Origin: REEB52 sp964626905
GTDB taxonomy: Bacteria; Chlamydiota; Chlamydiia; Chlamydiales; SM23-39
Length of the DNA: 64,000 nucleotides
Assembly: GCA_964626905.1 (NCBI GenBank)
Contig: CAZVHA010000001.1
Span: 521,856 to 585,855, forward strand
Direction of reading: 5' to 3'
Shown: positions 45,909 to 55,961 of the stretch, in pieces
Layout: each line of letters opens with the position of its first letter
Numbering within the stretch: the stretch's first letter is position 1
Made by a program: the position numbers and the translations under genes
Notes under the pieces: generated by a model
What the model saw: only the letters and a program-made list of their open reading frames with translations
What the model was told of the DNA's origin: nothing
The model's database searches: none

Positions 45909-47899
45909 AGCATTTTTTGAAACTGCTCTTCAGATAGGATTGCAACCCCGAGCTCTTTTGCTTTATCGTATTTAGAACCAGGATCTTCGCCAACTAAGAC
46001 AAAATCAGTTTTTTTACTGACCGATCCAGAAACTTTGCCTCCGCGCTCTTTGATGAGGTGGGCTGCCTCGTCGCGCGAAAAGCTTGCAAGGGCGCCCGTC
46101 AGAACGAATGTTTTTTGAGAAAAGGGGTGATCGAGCCTTTTTTTCTGCAGTTTTTGGGGCTCGACGCCATATTTGAGGAGGAGCCGGATCTCCTCTTGAT
46201 TTTTTTCATCTTTGAAAAAGGCGGCAATGGTTCGGGCCGTTTTTTCTCCGATCCCATCGATGGAAAGGAGGGTCTCTTCGCCCATTTCCAAAAGGGTTTC
46301 GAGATCGCCCGCCTCTTCTGCGAGCAGTTCTGCCGTCTCTGTTCCCACGTATTTGATTCCGAGGCCCATGATGAGTCGATAGAGGGGACATTTTCGAGAT
46401 TTTTCGATACTCGTCAATAAATTATGGATCGATTTTTCCTTAAATCCTTCGAGTGTGCTCAGTCTCTTTTCATCGAGGAGATAAATGTCTGAAATGCGCG
46501 AGACGAGCCCTTTTTCGACGAGTTGCTTAGCTACTTTTTCGCCCATGTGTTCGATATCCATCGCGTGTTTGGAGGCGAAATAGACGATGCGGCGCAGCGC
46601 CTGTCCGGCGCAATTGGGATTAGGGCACCGAAGGGCCACTTCCCCCTCTTTGTGAAGGACGCCCTCCTTACAAACGGGGCACTGTTTGGGAGGGTGCCAA
46701 GGGTGGCTTCCTTCAAGCCGTTTTTGCAAATCGACTTTGACCACCTGCGGGATTACGTCGCCCGCTTTTTCGATGATGACGGTATCTCCCACTCTGATAT
46801 CTTTGCGCGCCACCTCTTCTGCGTTGTGCAATGTGGCTCTTGAAATCGTGCTCCCCGAAAGAAAAACGGGCTCTAATTCAGCGACGGGAGTCAAAACGCC
46901 GGTTCTTCCCACTTGCACTGTGATCTCGTTGATTTTGGTGTGCGCCTGTTCAGGGGCGAATTTATAGGCAACCGCAAAGCGGGGCGCTTTGCCAGTAGTT
47001 CCCAAAAGTTCTCGGTATTTGAGCTCATTGACTTTAATCACAATGCCGTCAATTTCAAAGGGAAGTTCATGTCTTTGCTTTTCGATTTTTTTAGCAAAGT
47101 GCAAAATCTCTTCTAAATTGCTGCAAACGGCAACATGCTCTTGTTTGGCCGTTGGGAAACCCCATTTTTTCAAAGCGAGATGCACATCGCTTTGCTTTTC
47201 GATTTCGGTTTCTTGAGCAATTCCGTAGGCTACGAAATTGAGTTTTCTCCGTGCGACCTCTTTTGGATCGAGCAATTTTAAAGAGCCGGCGGCGGCGTTG
47301 CGCGGATTGGCAAAGGGTTCGAGGCCCGCTTCTTCTCTTTCTTCATTGAGCGCTAAAAAAGTGGATAAACTCATATATACCTCGCCGCGCACTTCCGCCA
47401 ATTCGGGGAGATCGCGCCCACTCAAGTGTAAAGGGACCGATCGGATTGTTTTGAACCCAGCGCTCACATCGTCGCCCATTTTTCCATTGCCACGGGTGAG
47501 CGCCCGGACAAAATGCCCTTTTTCATACAAGAGGGAGATCGAGGTGCCGTCCATTTTGAGCTCGCAGCAAAAATCGATCCCTTTTTTTTCTAAAAGCTTG
47601 TCTACCCGTTTGATAAAGTCGGCAATTTCCTCTTCAGAATAGGTGTTGTTGAGCGACATCATCGGAACGAGGTGCGCTTTTTGCTTAAACCCTTCGGTCG
47701 GTTTTTCAGAAAGTCTTTTCGAAGGGGAATGGGGCGCCACCTGTTCGGGGTGCTCTTTTTCGTAATCGTGAAGATCGCGCATGAGCTGGTCGTATTCGTA
47801 GTCGGAAATGAGCGGTTTTGCCTCGTCGAAATAGCGCTTGTCGTGTTCGAGAAGATCACCGACGAGCCGAAGATAGTCCTCTTCATTTTTCGGTTTCAT
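45905..47899 (-). CDS. ligA: NAD-dependent DNA ligase
   Basis: 664 residues from an ATG at 47899 that overlaps the glgB stop (ATGA); an in-frame upstream ATG at 47953 lies inside glgB. The adenylation Lys is K115 in CELKMDGTS. NTYSEEEI is the NAD-binding Ia region; a zinc finger CPVC...CPNPNCAG, helix-hairpin-helix repeats (LSIDGIGEKTARTI) and a C-terminal BRCT domain (GGKVSGSVSKKTDFVLVGEDPGSKYDKA) complete the family. Confidence 0.96.
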   Translation of the reverse strand: MKPKNEEDYLRLVGDLLEHDKRYFDEAKPLISDYEYDQLMRDLHDYEKEHPEQVAPHSPSKRLSEKPTEGFKQKAHLVPMMSLNNTYSEEEIADFIKRVDKLLEKKGIDFCCELKMDGTSISLLYEKGHFVRALTRGNGKMGDDVSAGFKTIRSVPLHLSGRDLPELAEVRGEVYMSLSTFLALNEEREEAGLEPFANPRNAAAGSLKLLDPKEVARRKLNFVAYGIAQETEIEKQSDVHLALKKWGFPTAKQEHVAVCSNLEEILHFAKKIEKQRHELPFEIDGIVIKVNELKYRELLGTTGKAPRFAVAYKFAPEQAHTKINEITVQVGRTGVLTPVAELEPVFLSGSTISRATLHNAEEVARKDIRVGDTVIIEKAGDVIPQVVKVDLQKRLEGSHPWHPPKQCPVCKEGVLHKEGEVALRCPNPNCAGQALRRIVYFASKHAMDIEHMGEKVAKQLVEKGLVSRISDIYLLDEKRLSTLEGFKEKSIHNLLTSIEKSRKCPLYRLIMGLGIKYVGTETAELLAEEAGDLETLLEMGEETLLSIDGIGEKTARTIAAFFKDEKNQEEIRLLLKYGVEPQKLQKKRLDHPFSQKTFVLTGALASFSRDEAAHLIKERGGKVSGSVSKKTDFVLVGEDPGSKYDKAKELGVAILSEEQFQKML

Positions 47900-50010
47900 G
47901 CGTGAAATTCCACTTCGAAAATTTGGGTTGCAAGGGGAGCGAGTGCGATGCAAATGGCCTCTTTTTCAATCGACACCTGGGAGTTCAATTTGTTCGAGCC
48001 GCCAAAGAGCGCATCATCGCTGTTGAAAACCTCCTGAACGGTTTTTCCATTTTTTAAAGGGATCCAATAGTCGCCGTGAAATTCTGGGGTGAAATTGTGG
48101 ATGCAAAGGACAGTTTTCCCCTCCCCTTTTCTCAAATAAGAGATGACGCTATTTTTCGCATCGGAAAAATCGATCCACTCAAATCCTTCCCAGTTGAAAT
48201 CGTTTTTCCAAAGGGCAGGTTGTCCTAGGTAATAGCCATTGAGTTTTTTGACCATTTCGAAAACGCCTTGATGGAAGGCGTAGCCCAAGAGGTGCCAATC
48301 GAGATTGGATTTGCAATACCACTCGTTCCACTGGGCAATTTCACTGCCCATGAAAATGAAATTTTTCCCCGGATGGCAGACGAGATAGCTGTAGAGGAGG
48401 CGCAAATTGGCAAATTTTTGCCAATCGGGGCCGGGCATCTTCGCGATGAGATTCCGTTTGCCGTGGACCACTTCATCGTGGGAGAGGACCGAGATGAACT
48501 TTTCAGAAAATGCGTAAAGGAGGCTGAAGGTGAGGCTATTTTGATGGTATTTTCTGTAGATGGGATCCTTGGAAAAATAGCTGAGCGTGTCATTCATCCA
48601 TCCCATATTCCATTTGAGATCGAATCCGAGTCCCTCTTTGTGGGTGACGCCGGTAAATGAGGAGGACTCTTCGGCAATCATCAGCGCGCCGGGGCATCTC
48701 TCATGGACGATGGAGTTTAAATGCTTGATAAATTCGATCGCTTCAATATTGAAATTGCTCCCATCGGGATTGGGGATCCATTCGCCCGATTTTCTGCCGT
48801 AATCGAGATAGAGAAGCGATGCGACCGCATCGACCCGGAGGCCGTCGACGTGCATTTTTTCAAGCCAAAAAAGGGCGCTTGCGATGAGAAAGTTGACTAC
48901 CTCTTTGCGCCCGTAATTAAAAATGGCTGTTCGCCAATGGGGGTGCATCCCCTTTCTCGGATCTTCGTGTTCGTAAAGGGCAGTGCCGTCAAAGCGATTG
49001 AGCGAATAATCGTCCGTCGGAAAGTGGGCCGGAACCCAATCGAGGATCACTCCGATCCCCTCTCTATGCATGTGATCGACAAAAAACTGAAAATCGCTCG
49101 GAGTTCCATAGCGACTCGTTACAGCAAAAAAGCCGCTCACCTGATATCCCCAAGATTCATCGAGCGGATGTTCCATGACAGGCATCAATTCGACATGGGT
49201 AAACCCCATCTCTTTGCAATACTTTGCGAGATCCACAGCAATTTCCCGATAATTGGGAAATTCTTTGCCATACCATCTCCAAGAGCCTATATGCACCTCA
49301 TAGATGTTCATGGGACCATCGAGCGTCTTCTTCACCCACTTCTGATCGCGCCAAGGATAGCTGTTCACATCGTAAACAATGGAAGCGGTGAGGGGCCTCA
49401 ATTCTGAAGAAAAAGCGTAGGGGTCGCTTTTGACGCGCAAATACCCCTCTTTTGTCCGGATCTCGAATTTGTATTTTTCTCCCTGGCCAATCCCAGGCAC
49501 AAAGAGCTCCCAAATCCCAGAGACTCCCATGCCGCGCATGGGATAAAGCTGCCCATCCCAATGGTTAAAATCGGCGATGAGGCTCACCCTCGTCGCATTC
49601 GGCGCCCAAACGGCGAACCTAGTCCCTCCATCTCTGATATTGGCCCCTAAAACGGCATAGAGATCATAGTGACACCCCTTGTTGAAAAGGAACATATCCA
49701 TCTCTCCGATGGTGGGCATCTGGGCATACGGGTCAAAAGCGAGGAGGCCACTCGGGTGGTAGATGCGGTAATCTTCGGGGGCGATCTTTTCTTTTGGCAG
49801 ATACTCAAAAAGACCCAGCTCATCGACTTTTTTAGCCTGGACTATTTTCCCCAACACTTCGAGGTAAGTCTCATTTGCACCAGGGCGCCAAAGGCGAATC
49901 ACTTGCCCCTTTGCAAGCTCGTGCAGCCCCAGGAAATGGTGGGGATCTGCATGGCGCCCCTCAGCTAAAAGGCGCAGCTCAGAAGGCTCATTTTTCTTCA
50001 ACTCTACCAT
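47896..50010 (-). CDS. glgB: 1,4-alpha-glucan branching enzyme
   Basis: 704 residues. N-terminal CBM48 (LGLHE, then FAVWAPNATRVSLIADFNHWDG), GH13 catalytic barrel: HFPTDDYSLNRFDGTALYEHEDPRKG, catalytic Asp in DGLRVDAVASLLYLDY, catalytic Glu in LMIAEESSSFTG, third Asp in VLSHDEVVHGKRNL, then the alpha-amylase C-terminal domain. Glycogen branching; I remember glgB in Chlamydia glycogen metabolism (CT866). Coupled to ligA by the ATGA overlap. Confidence 0.96.
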   Translation of the reverse strand: MVELKKNEPSELRLLAEGRHADPHHFLGLHELAKGQVIRLWRPGANETYLEVLGKIVQAKKVDELGLFEYLPKEKIAPEDYRIYHPSGLLAFDPYAQMPTIGEMDMFLFNKGCHYDLYAVLGANIRDGGTRFAVWAPNATRVSLIADFNHWDGQLYPMRGMGVSGIWELFVPGIGQGEKYKFEIRTKEGYLRVKSDPYAFSSELRPLTASIVYDVNSYPWRDQKWVKKTLDGPMNIYEVHIGSWRWYGKEFPNYREIAVDLAKYCKEMGFTHVELMPVMEHPLDESWGYQVSGFFAVTSRYGTPSDFQFFVDHMHREGIGVILDWVPAHFPTDDYSLNRFDGTALYEHEDPRKGMHPHWRTAIFNYGRKEVVNFLIASALFWLEKMHVDGLRVDAVASLLYLDYGRKSGEWIPNPDGSNFNIEAIEFIKHLNSIVHERCPGALMIAEESSSFTGVTHKEGLGFDLKWNMGWMNDTLSYFSKDPIYRKYHQNSLTFSLLYAFSEKFISVLSHDEVVHGKRNLIAKMPGPDWQKFANLRLLYSYLVCHPGKNFIFMGSEIAQWNEWYCKSNLDWHLLGYAFHQGVFEMVKKLNGYYLGQPALWKNDFNWEGFEWIDFSDAKNSVISYLRKGEGKTVLCIHNFTPEFHGDYWIPLKNGKTVQEVFNSDDALFGGSNKLNSQVSIEKEAICIALAPLATQIFEVEFHA

Positions 50011-50117
50011 GTCAATTGACTATACCGCATTTCAATGGTAGAACGGTAAAAAAATCATTAAAATAAGTCAAATTGCTTCAAAGACCGCCCAGTAGTTCCC
50101 GCTCCAATAAAGAGAGC

Positions 50118-50801
50118 TCATTCATTCCTCTCCTTGTTTTCCGATGCAGGAGCAATCTCTTTTCCAGTTTTTGCGCCGTGCTTTCTAAGAACTGCAACAA
50201 AGGGAGAGCTGTCACTATATAGACAAGCCACATCCAGGGGGCTCATTCCAAAATCGTCGACGACATTCACCTTGGCTCCTTTCTCGATCAGAAATCCTAA
50301 TAAAGAAGAGTCTTTCATAACGGCGTAAAGAGGCGTTCTGCCAAATGGGCCTTTCGCATTGACGTCGGCGCCCTTCTGGATCTGCTTGATTATTTTTTGC
50401 CTTTGATTTGTGGCAACGTATACGAAAAGCTTGCCGTTATGTCTCTCTTGAACCTCTTCCTTCGTGCAGGGCTCCGGCGGGGTTCCTACCCATTTGACTG
50501 TGACGCGATTCTCCTCGCTATCGATTTCAAATCCGACCTTTCCATAGCGAGCCTTTAAAGTTTTTAGAGCCAGAGCCATCGCCTTTTGATCCATCAGGAC
50601 CCAAGGTCTTTCGGAATAAGCATAAATTCGGAATCCTCTGTCTAGACCTCGCTTATACATGTATTTGACAGCCTGATTTGCTGCAAATTGCGCTGTGGTG
50701 ATCATGTCCAATTTTTCGAAGAGTTCCAGTTCGCTCGGCACGTCTTTCTGATAGTGGAGTTTTAGCTCCGCCGCTTTCGTAACGGCTTCAATGGAAAACA
50801 T
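50118..50801 (-). CDS. ankyrin-repeat protein
   Basis: 227 residues from an ATG at 50801 (AAGGGGG about 8 bases upstream); upstream in-frame sequence is unconserved. Residues about 120-220 carry ankyrin repeats: KGPFGRTPLYAVMKDSSLLGFLIEKGAKVN and VDDFGMSPLDVACLYSDSSPFVAVLRKHGA. The first about 115 residues have no domain I recognise. Ankyrin proteins of intracellular bacteria often bind host proteins, but no signal is seen here. Confidence 0.7.
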   Translation of the reverse strand: MFSIEAVTKAAELKLHYQKDVPSELELFEKLDMITTAQFAANQAVKYMYKRGLDRGFRIYAYSERPWVLMDQKAMALALKTLKARYGKVGFEIDSEENRVTVKWVGTPPEPCTKEEVQERHNGKLFVYVATNQRQKIIKQIQKGADVNAKGPFGRTPLYAVMKDSSLLGFLIEKGAKVNVVDDFGMSPLDVACLYSDSSPFVAVLRKHGAKTGKEIAPASENKERNE

Positions 50802-50877
50802 TTGACAGCCCCCTTGTTCGGAAGGGAGATTGTACACCCAGCAAGGATTTATTGGCAAACTGTTTCGGTTGACCCGG

Positions 50878-51852
50878 CTACCGTTCAAAGCGGTCCAGCA
50901 AAAATATCTTCTTCTCTTCAATCAAAAGGGGCTCTTCCCTTTGGATCCATTTTTTTCTTCCCACTCGAAACCGCCGAATCTCCTTTGGCAGATCGAAAAG
51001 GATTTCTCCGGAGTTATTGGCTCGGATCAGACACCTGCGCATCGTTTTTTTTGACCACTCAAAATCGATTTCGCCGATCCCGGGCGCCTGGATGCCGATC
51101 AATCTTCCCGCGTCGAGAGAAACGGGCAAGTTTGGCAAAAAGGCAATTCTTCTCTCATTTTGAGAAAAAAAGAGGCTTCTAACCCGTTTCATCCCCTCTT
51201 GCAATAGAAAAAAAGGGTTTCCCCGGCCAGCTCCTTCGGCCACCAGCCCCTGGTGCTGATCGTCGATGAGCCTCGGGACGAGCATGCTTTTAAATGCGGC
51301 TCGGAAAAATGCGCTTAAATTCTCCTCAATCGCATCCCGCTTTTCAAAAAACTTAAGTAAAAGGGCCGTCCCACTCAATTCCTGAGGAAGAACGGAAGGG
51401 ATTTTTTGTCCTAAAGAAAAAAGAATCGGCAACAACTCCTTGAGATCCAAGCGCCTTTGCATGAGATCCCAGTCTTGTGCTTTATGAGAGCCCAAAGAGA
51501 GTTTTTCAATTTCAAGGGAAGTTTTTTCACTGTATTGAATTTCCGCATCGATTTTGCCCCCTTTCAAAAAGCCCCTTTCGGAGACAATGTCAAAGCCCCC
51601 ATCATTCGCAACAATGCGCAAGCGAAAATAGCCCTCTTTGGCATTGCCAAAAACAAACACCGCATCCTTTTCAAGATCTTGTTGCACGGTGAATCCCTTC
51701 ACAGGGCCACTCAATTTCAACGGCCACTCTTTCCCATCGATCCGGAGAAGGGTCGGAAATGCCTCGAGAATAGAATGGGTCTTGGGAATCACACAAGAGG
51801 CCCCCGGCGTGTGGGAAAAAGGGCGCAACTTCGCCGCAATTTTAATGCTCAT
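50878..51852 (-). CDS. hypothetical protein
   Basis: 324 residues. A beta-rich protein with FSHTPGASCVIPKT near the start and a C-terminal RCLIRANNSGEILFDLPKEIRRFRVGRK. The end faintly resembles C-terminal sandwich domains of GH65/GH95 enzymes, but no catalytic domain is present. Overlaps mtaB by 4 bases, so probably co-transcribed. Function unknown. Confidence 0.55.
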   Translation of the reverse strand: MSIKIAAKLRPFSHTPGASCVIPKTHSILEAFPTLLRIDGKEWPLKLSGPVKGFTVQQDLEKDAVFVFGNAKEGYFRLRIVANDGGFDIVSERGFLKGGKIDAEIQYSEKTSLEIEKLSLGSHKAQDWDLMQRRLDLKELLPILFSLGQKIPSVLPQELSGTALLLKFFEKRDAIEENLSAFFRAAFKSMLVPRLIDDQHQGLVAEGAGRGNPFFLLQEGMKRVRSLFFSQNERRIAFLPNLPVSLDAGRLIGIQAPGIGEIDFEWSKKTMRRCLIRANNSGEILFDLPKEIRRFRVGRKKWIQREEPLLIEEKKIFLLDRFER

Positions 51853-53096
51853 ACCACTCCCAAAAGCCCGTCGGGCTCATTTGCGATTAAGCGGACCTCG
51901 ACAATCTCATTTGGCTCCAAATGAGCCGCTTGGGGGATCCAGACGCGCAAAAAATTTTCCGTATGCCCAGAAATAAACCCCGGTTTTGTCTCGTTTTCCA
52001 ATAAAACAGCCATCTTGCGTCCAACAAAGCGATTTCTCAAATCGAATGCACTCCTTTCCGCAAGTCTTAGTAGCCTCTGCTTGCGCTCCCGCATCACATC
52101 TGGCGCCACCCTGTTCGGATAGAGCGCCGCCCGTGTCCTTTTGCGCACGCTATAGGGAAACATGTGCACTTTTGCAAACTGCACTTTTTCGATGATCTCA
52201 AGCGTCTCTTCAAAATCCCCTTCCGTTTCCCCCGGAAAACCGACGATAATGTCGGTCGTCACCGTAAAGTCGGGATTTTTGAAAACCATCTTCTCCACCG
52301 TATCGAGGAAAATTTGGCGCGTATATTTCCGGTTCATCCGCTTCAAAGTGACGTTCGAGCCCGCTTGCAGGACGATGTGCATACTCGGACAGGTCGTTTT
52401 CCCATTTAAAACGGCATCTGCCAAATCGTCGTCGATTTCATCGGGATCAATCGAAGAAATGCGCAGGCGCTTAAGACCTGGGAGCGCATCGATGGCCCTC
52501 ACGAGATCTGCCAAATTTCCTCCCCCGTCGAAATCGCCCACGTTGATTCCGGTGAGAACGACCTCTTTGTACCCATTCGCAATCAGCCCTTCAACCTCCT
52601 TGACCACTTCGCCAATTTGTCTCGAGCGCGATCTCCCCCGCACGTAAGGGATGATGCAGTAGGTGCAAAACGAGTTGCATCCATCTTGCACTTTGACAAA
52701 AGCCCTCGTATGGGCATCAAAGGCGTGGATATTGAACTCGGGCAGATTTTCTTCCCCCTCAAAAACGAGGTCGATCAACTTTTCTTTTTCCGGGTTAGGG
52801 ACGATTTGCACCCGCGAGTCCATTTGCAAAAGGAGATCGGGAGAACTCTCTGCCATGCAGCCCGTCACAACCACTTTTGCATTCGGGTGCGATCGCAAAA
52901 GAGAGCGCACCTCATGTCTTGAGGAACTATCTGCTCCTTCTGTGACTGTGCAGGTATTCACAATGCAAAGATCGGCCTCTTCCCCATCTCCCGCAGCCGA
53001 GTATCCCATCTGGCGCAGCTGATCCGCATACCCTTGCGATTCATACTGATTCGTCCGACACCCAAGAGTTGCAATTTTAAACTTTTTCTTTGTCAT
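51849..53096 (-). CDS. mtaB: tRNA threonylcarbamoyladenosine methylthiotransferase (MtaB-type)
   Basis: 415 residues. TLGCRTNQYESQ, IVNTCTVTEGAD and VVTGCMAES give the N-terminal cluster cysteines; CNSFCTYCIIPYVRGRSRS is the radical SAM motif; GINVGDFDGGGNLADLVRAI and LQAGSNVTLKRMNRKYT follow. The GINVG form and CRxNQ start favour MtaB over MiaB. Thiomethylates t6A37 of tRNAs. Overlaps hflX by 4 bases. Confidence 0.9.
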   Translation of the reverse strand: MTKKKFKIATLGCRTNQYESQGYADQLRQMGYSAAGDGEEADLCIVNTCTVTEGADSSSRHEVRSLLRSHPNAKVVVTGCMAESSPDLLLQMDSRVQIVPNPEKEKLIDLVFEGEENLPEFNIHAFDAHTRAFVKVQDGCNSFCTYCIIPYVRGRSRSRQIGEVVKEVEGLIANGYKEVVLTGINVGDFDGGGNLADLVRAIDALPGLKRLRISSIDPDEIDDDLADAVLNGKTTCPSMHIVLQAGSNVTLKRMNRKYTRQIFLDTVEKMVFKNPDFTVTTDIIVGFPGETEGDFEETLEIIEKVQFAKVHMFPYSVRKRTRAALYPNRVAPDVMRERKQRLLRLAERSAFDLRNRFVGRKMAVLLENETKPGFISGHTENFLRVWIPQAAHLEPNEIVEVRLIANEPDGLLGVV

Positions 53097-54373
53097 TTCA
53101 CGCCTGTATCTTCGGTGACAAAGTGCAATACTTTGCGCTCCAAATGGTGTGGCAAATCAACCCCGAGCAAAATGTCATTTTCATCGTACTCGCGCTGAAA
53201 GACATGCCCCCCTTCGAGAATTTCACTCACAAGGGCGTATTGGCTTTGCGGAATGCGCAAGAAGACCCGTCTTCGCAATTGGAGAGTTTCATGCATCATT
53301 TTGGCCATCAACTCGTCAAATCCAGTCTCATTCAACGCCGAAATCAAAACAGTTTTCGGATATTTGATCTGCATCGCCTTTACGATGAGCGGATCTTGTG
53401 CCCGATCGATCTTATTCAAGACAGTGATGATCGGGTGGGAGAGCGCACCTAGCTCTTTGAGCACTGCAAAAGTGGCCTCTGCCTGCTCTTTGGCGTGAGG
53501 GTTACTCACGTCGATGAGATGGAGCAAAATATCAGCTTGCACCGCCTCTTCAAGGGTGCTCCGAAAAGCGGCGACGAGTTGGTGTGGCAATTTTCGAATA
53601 AAACCGACTGTGTCGACGAGCAAGATGGGCTGCTTGTTGGGCAAAATGAATTTTTTTGTCGTCGGATCGAGGGTCGCAAAAAGTTTATCCTCGACGAGTA
53701 CCTCCGCATGGGTAAGCGCCCTTAAAAGGGTCGATTTGCCGACGTTGGTGTAGCCGATAATGGCAAATGTCGGAATCCGGGTCTTTTCCCTCAATTTCCT
53801 CTGCGTTTGCCTTTGCTTTTTGACCGTTTCTAGCTCCGCTTGGAGCTTTTCGATCTGGCGCCGAAGGAGACGCCGGTCGATCTCGATCTGCTTTTCCCCT
53901 TCCCCTTTGACCGCGCCTCCGCCAGCCCCACCCGATCTTTGCCGGTGCAAGTGGGTCCAAAGCCGCTTCAATCGAGGCATCTGATAGCTCAAAGTGGCCA
54001 AATCGATCTGGATTTTTGCCTCGCGCGTTTGCGCCCTTTGGCTAAACACTCCCAAAATGAGCTCTGTCCGGTCGATCACATCCGATCCCAAAGCCTTTTC
54101 CAAGTTGCGCTGCTGCCCAGGAGTAATCTCGTCATCAAAAACGACAAGATCTGCTCCCATTTCTAAGATGTGCTGACGGATCTCCTCTACCTTCCCTTTG
54201 CCCAAAAAAGTCCCCACATCCACTCCTCTCAAAGGAGCCGGGATCTTCAAAATTGTCGCTAAGCCAAAGGTATCGCACAAAGCCTCTAGCTCATCGAGAT
54301 GCTCAATGCATTCCAACTTATCATTCGTATAGGTGCTAACGAGAATCGCCTTTCTAGGCTCTACTTCGGACAT
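53093..54373 (-). CDS. hflX: GTPase HflX
   Basis: 426 residues. N-terminal HflX domain ending in IDLATLSYQMPRLKRLW; G1 GYTNVGKSTLLRAL, G3 DTVGFIRKLPHQL, G4 LNKID, G5 SAL. The G3 glycine and Phe of the HflX family are present. Ribosome-associated GTPase that splits stalled ribosomes. Its order next to the metallo-hydrolase matches Chlamydia hflX-phnP. Confidence 0.94.
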   Translation of the reverse strand: MSEVEPRKAILVSTYTNDKLECIEHLDELEALCDTFGLATILKIPAPLRGVDVGTFLGKGKVEEIRQHILEMGADLVVFDDEITPGQQRNLEKALGSDVIDRTELILGVFSQRAQTREAKIQIDLATLSYQMPRLKRLWTHLHRQRSGGAGGGAVKGEGEKQIEIDRRLLRRQIEKLQAELETVKKQRQTQRKLREKTRIPTFAIIGYTNVGKSTLLRALTHAEVLVEDKLFATLDPTTKKFILPNKQPILLVDTVGFIRKLPHQLVAAFRSTLEEAVQADILLHLIDVSNPHAKEQAEATFAVLKELGALSHPIITVLNKIDRAQDPLIVKAMQIKYPKTVLISALNETGFDELMAKMMHETLQLRRRVFLRIPQSQYALVSEILEGGHVFQREYDENDILLGVDLPHHLERKVLHFVTEDTGVK

Positions 54374-55137
54374 GAAAACTCCAATTTGAGCCCGTCAAAA
54401 CCGACCCTCACTTCGGGCGGCAATAAATTGTTCATCGCGTCGTGATCGAGAAAGTGGCCCACATGCGTGATATAGGTCGCCTTCGCCCCCACTTTTTTCG
54501 AAAAAACAACCGCCTCCTCAAAAGAGAGGTGGAAAGGGGAAGTCTCGGGCCGAAGCGCACTCAACACCAAAACGCGCACCCCTCGGAGGAAATCGAAAAT
54601 CGTCTCCTCGTACTTTTGAATATCGGAGATATAGGCAAATTCCCCCAAGCGAAATCCGGTCACCTTCATACAGCTTTGATAAAAATGACAATACTGGATC
54701 GGAAGGCCTAAAAACTCGAAAATCCCCATCTCTTCATCGAGCACGGTAAAATCGAATTTTGCACTCTCCCCCGTCAGATTGAAAAAGTACGCATAGCGCT
54801 TCTGGATCTCTTGAAAACTCTCCCTAGAAAGCAGACACGGAAACGCCTTTTTTTGCCGGACGTTAAAAATGCGCACCTCATCAATCCCCGCAATGTGATC
54901 GTAATGGGTGTGGGTCAAGAGGAGCCCATCGAGCGACTCAATGCCAAACTGCAGCGCCTGACTCCGAAAATCGGGGCCCATATCGATGATGAGAGATTTC
55001 CCTCCAATCTGGATCAAACCCGAGGGGCGAAAGCGCCGATTTTTAGGGGAATGGGAACTGCAAACAGAACACTTGCAACCAATGACCGGCACTCCTGCAG
55101 AGCCCCCTGTACCTAAAAACTGAAAAAAACCTTTCAT
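54361..55137 (-). CDS. metallo-beta-lactamase fold hydrolase (PhnP-like)
   Basis: 258 residues. The zinc motif is THTHYDHIAGID (HxHxDH), preceded by LGTGGSAGVPVIGCKCSVC, with a CxC..C cluster of the PhnP type (CKCSVCSS). Later ligands are in THVGHFLDHDAM. PhnP is a cyclic-phosphate phosphodiesterase. The annotation of the C. trachomatis gene by this name is the basis; the substrate is unknown. Overlaps hflX and the FAD gene. Confidence 0.85.
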   Translation of the reverse strand: MKGFFQFLGTGGSAGVPVIGCKCSVCSSHSPKNRRFRPSGLIQIGGKSLIIDMGPDFRSQALQFGIESLDGLLLTHTHYDHIAGIDEVRIFNVRQKKAFPCLLSRESFQEIQKRYAYFFNLTGESAKFDFTVLDEEMGIFEFLGLPIQYCHFYQSCMKVTGFRLGEFAYISDIQKYEETIFDFLRGVRVLVLSALRPETSPFHLSFEEAVVFSKKVGAKATYITHVGHFLDHDAMNNLLPPEVRVGFDGLKLEFSCPK

Positions 55138-55961
55138 AAGTCTGTTAATAGTATCTCATCAGAAAGACTCTTGGCAAGAAGGGAATGGTAAATGAGCCCC
55201 CGCGATCCAAGCCCAGTGAAGACCCAGACGTTTTTGCCCACTTTCTGAACGACGGGGCGAATCCCCACTTTGGGACTGATCCGAACCCCTGAGAGGATCT
55301 CCAGCACCTCAAAATCGCGCGCGGCTGGATAAATTGCAGCGAGTTGGGGCAAAAGGGCGAGCACCTTTTGCGGATCGGGCTTTTCAGTGTGTTCATAGGT
55401 CGATCCAACGAGGCAAACCGACGGATCTTCTGTCACTGAAATGTGGCCCGTCCCCAAAAGAGTGTAGGGAAGGGGCTCTTTGACTTTGCAAACAAGGCAC
55501 TGCCCAATCGTTTTCGATAAAGGAAGATCCACCCAACTCAAAGTATCCGCCCCAACAGTCAAAACGATCTGATCAAACGAGTCCAGTTCACTGAGACTTT
55601 TCACAAAGTGCGCCTCAAAACGGGCCTGAGCACACGCTTTTTTGAGCCCCTGTAAATACTTTTTTGAAAAAACGGTAATCCCTTCCGCAATCCACTCTTT
55701 TTTGGGAGCAAAACGGAGAATGCCACTGGGGACAAAACAGCCCCCTCCCGCCACTTCGAGGAGCTCTTTAGCCGCCTTCATTCCCTCTTCGGCCCTCCAA
55801 GTGGGCTTGCCCCACTTGCCTGGCGCCGAATGCAAAAGCCCAGTGGAGACATGAGAAGCCCCCACTCCGCCATCAAACACGCTCACACAACACCCCCTTT
55901 GCAAAAGGTGCCATGTGACCCCAAGCCCCGCATACCCTGCCCCGACAACAGCAATGTTCAT
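55134..55961 (-). CDS. FAD-dependent oxidoreductase (DadA-like)
   Basis: 275 residues from an ATG at 55961; earlier in-frame sequence is the neighbour's. FAD Rossmann motif MNIAVVGAGYAGLGVTWHLLQRG at the very start and a late GLGSRGLIYHSLLAKSLSDEIL FAD motif. YGSTYEHTEK and VRISPKVGIRPVVQK are typical of amino-acid oxidases. It is shorter than DadA (about 430). Substrate unknown. Coupled to the upstream membrane protein by an ATGA overlap. Confidence 0.7.
   Translation of the reverse strand: MNIAVVGAGYAGLGVTWHLLQRGCCVSVFDGGVGASHVSTGLLHSAPGKWGKPTWRAEEGMKAAKELLEVAGGGCFVPSGILRFAPKKEWIAEGITVFSKKYLQGLKKACAQARFEAHFVKSLSELDSFDQIVLTVGADTLSWVDLPLSKTIGQCLVCKVKEPLPYTLLGTGHISVTEDPSVCLVGSTYEHTEKPDPQKVLALLPQLAAIYPAARDFEVLEILSGVRISPKVGIRPVVQKVGKNVWVFTGLGSRGLIYHSLLAKSLSDEILLTDL

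Noticed and set aside
45533..45937. 134-codon Gly/His-rich open frame on the plus strand
   Set aside because: It is the antisense of the Cys/Pro/Lys repeat segment of the MOMP-like protein and arises from repeat composition.
44494..45993. start of the MOMP-like protein at 45993
   Set aside because: The extra 48 residues overlap ligA and lack a signal peptide, while the ATG at 45849 has a ribosome-binding site and a signal peptide directly after it.
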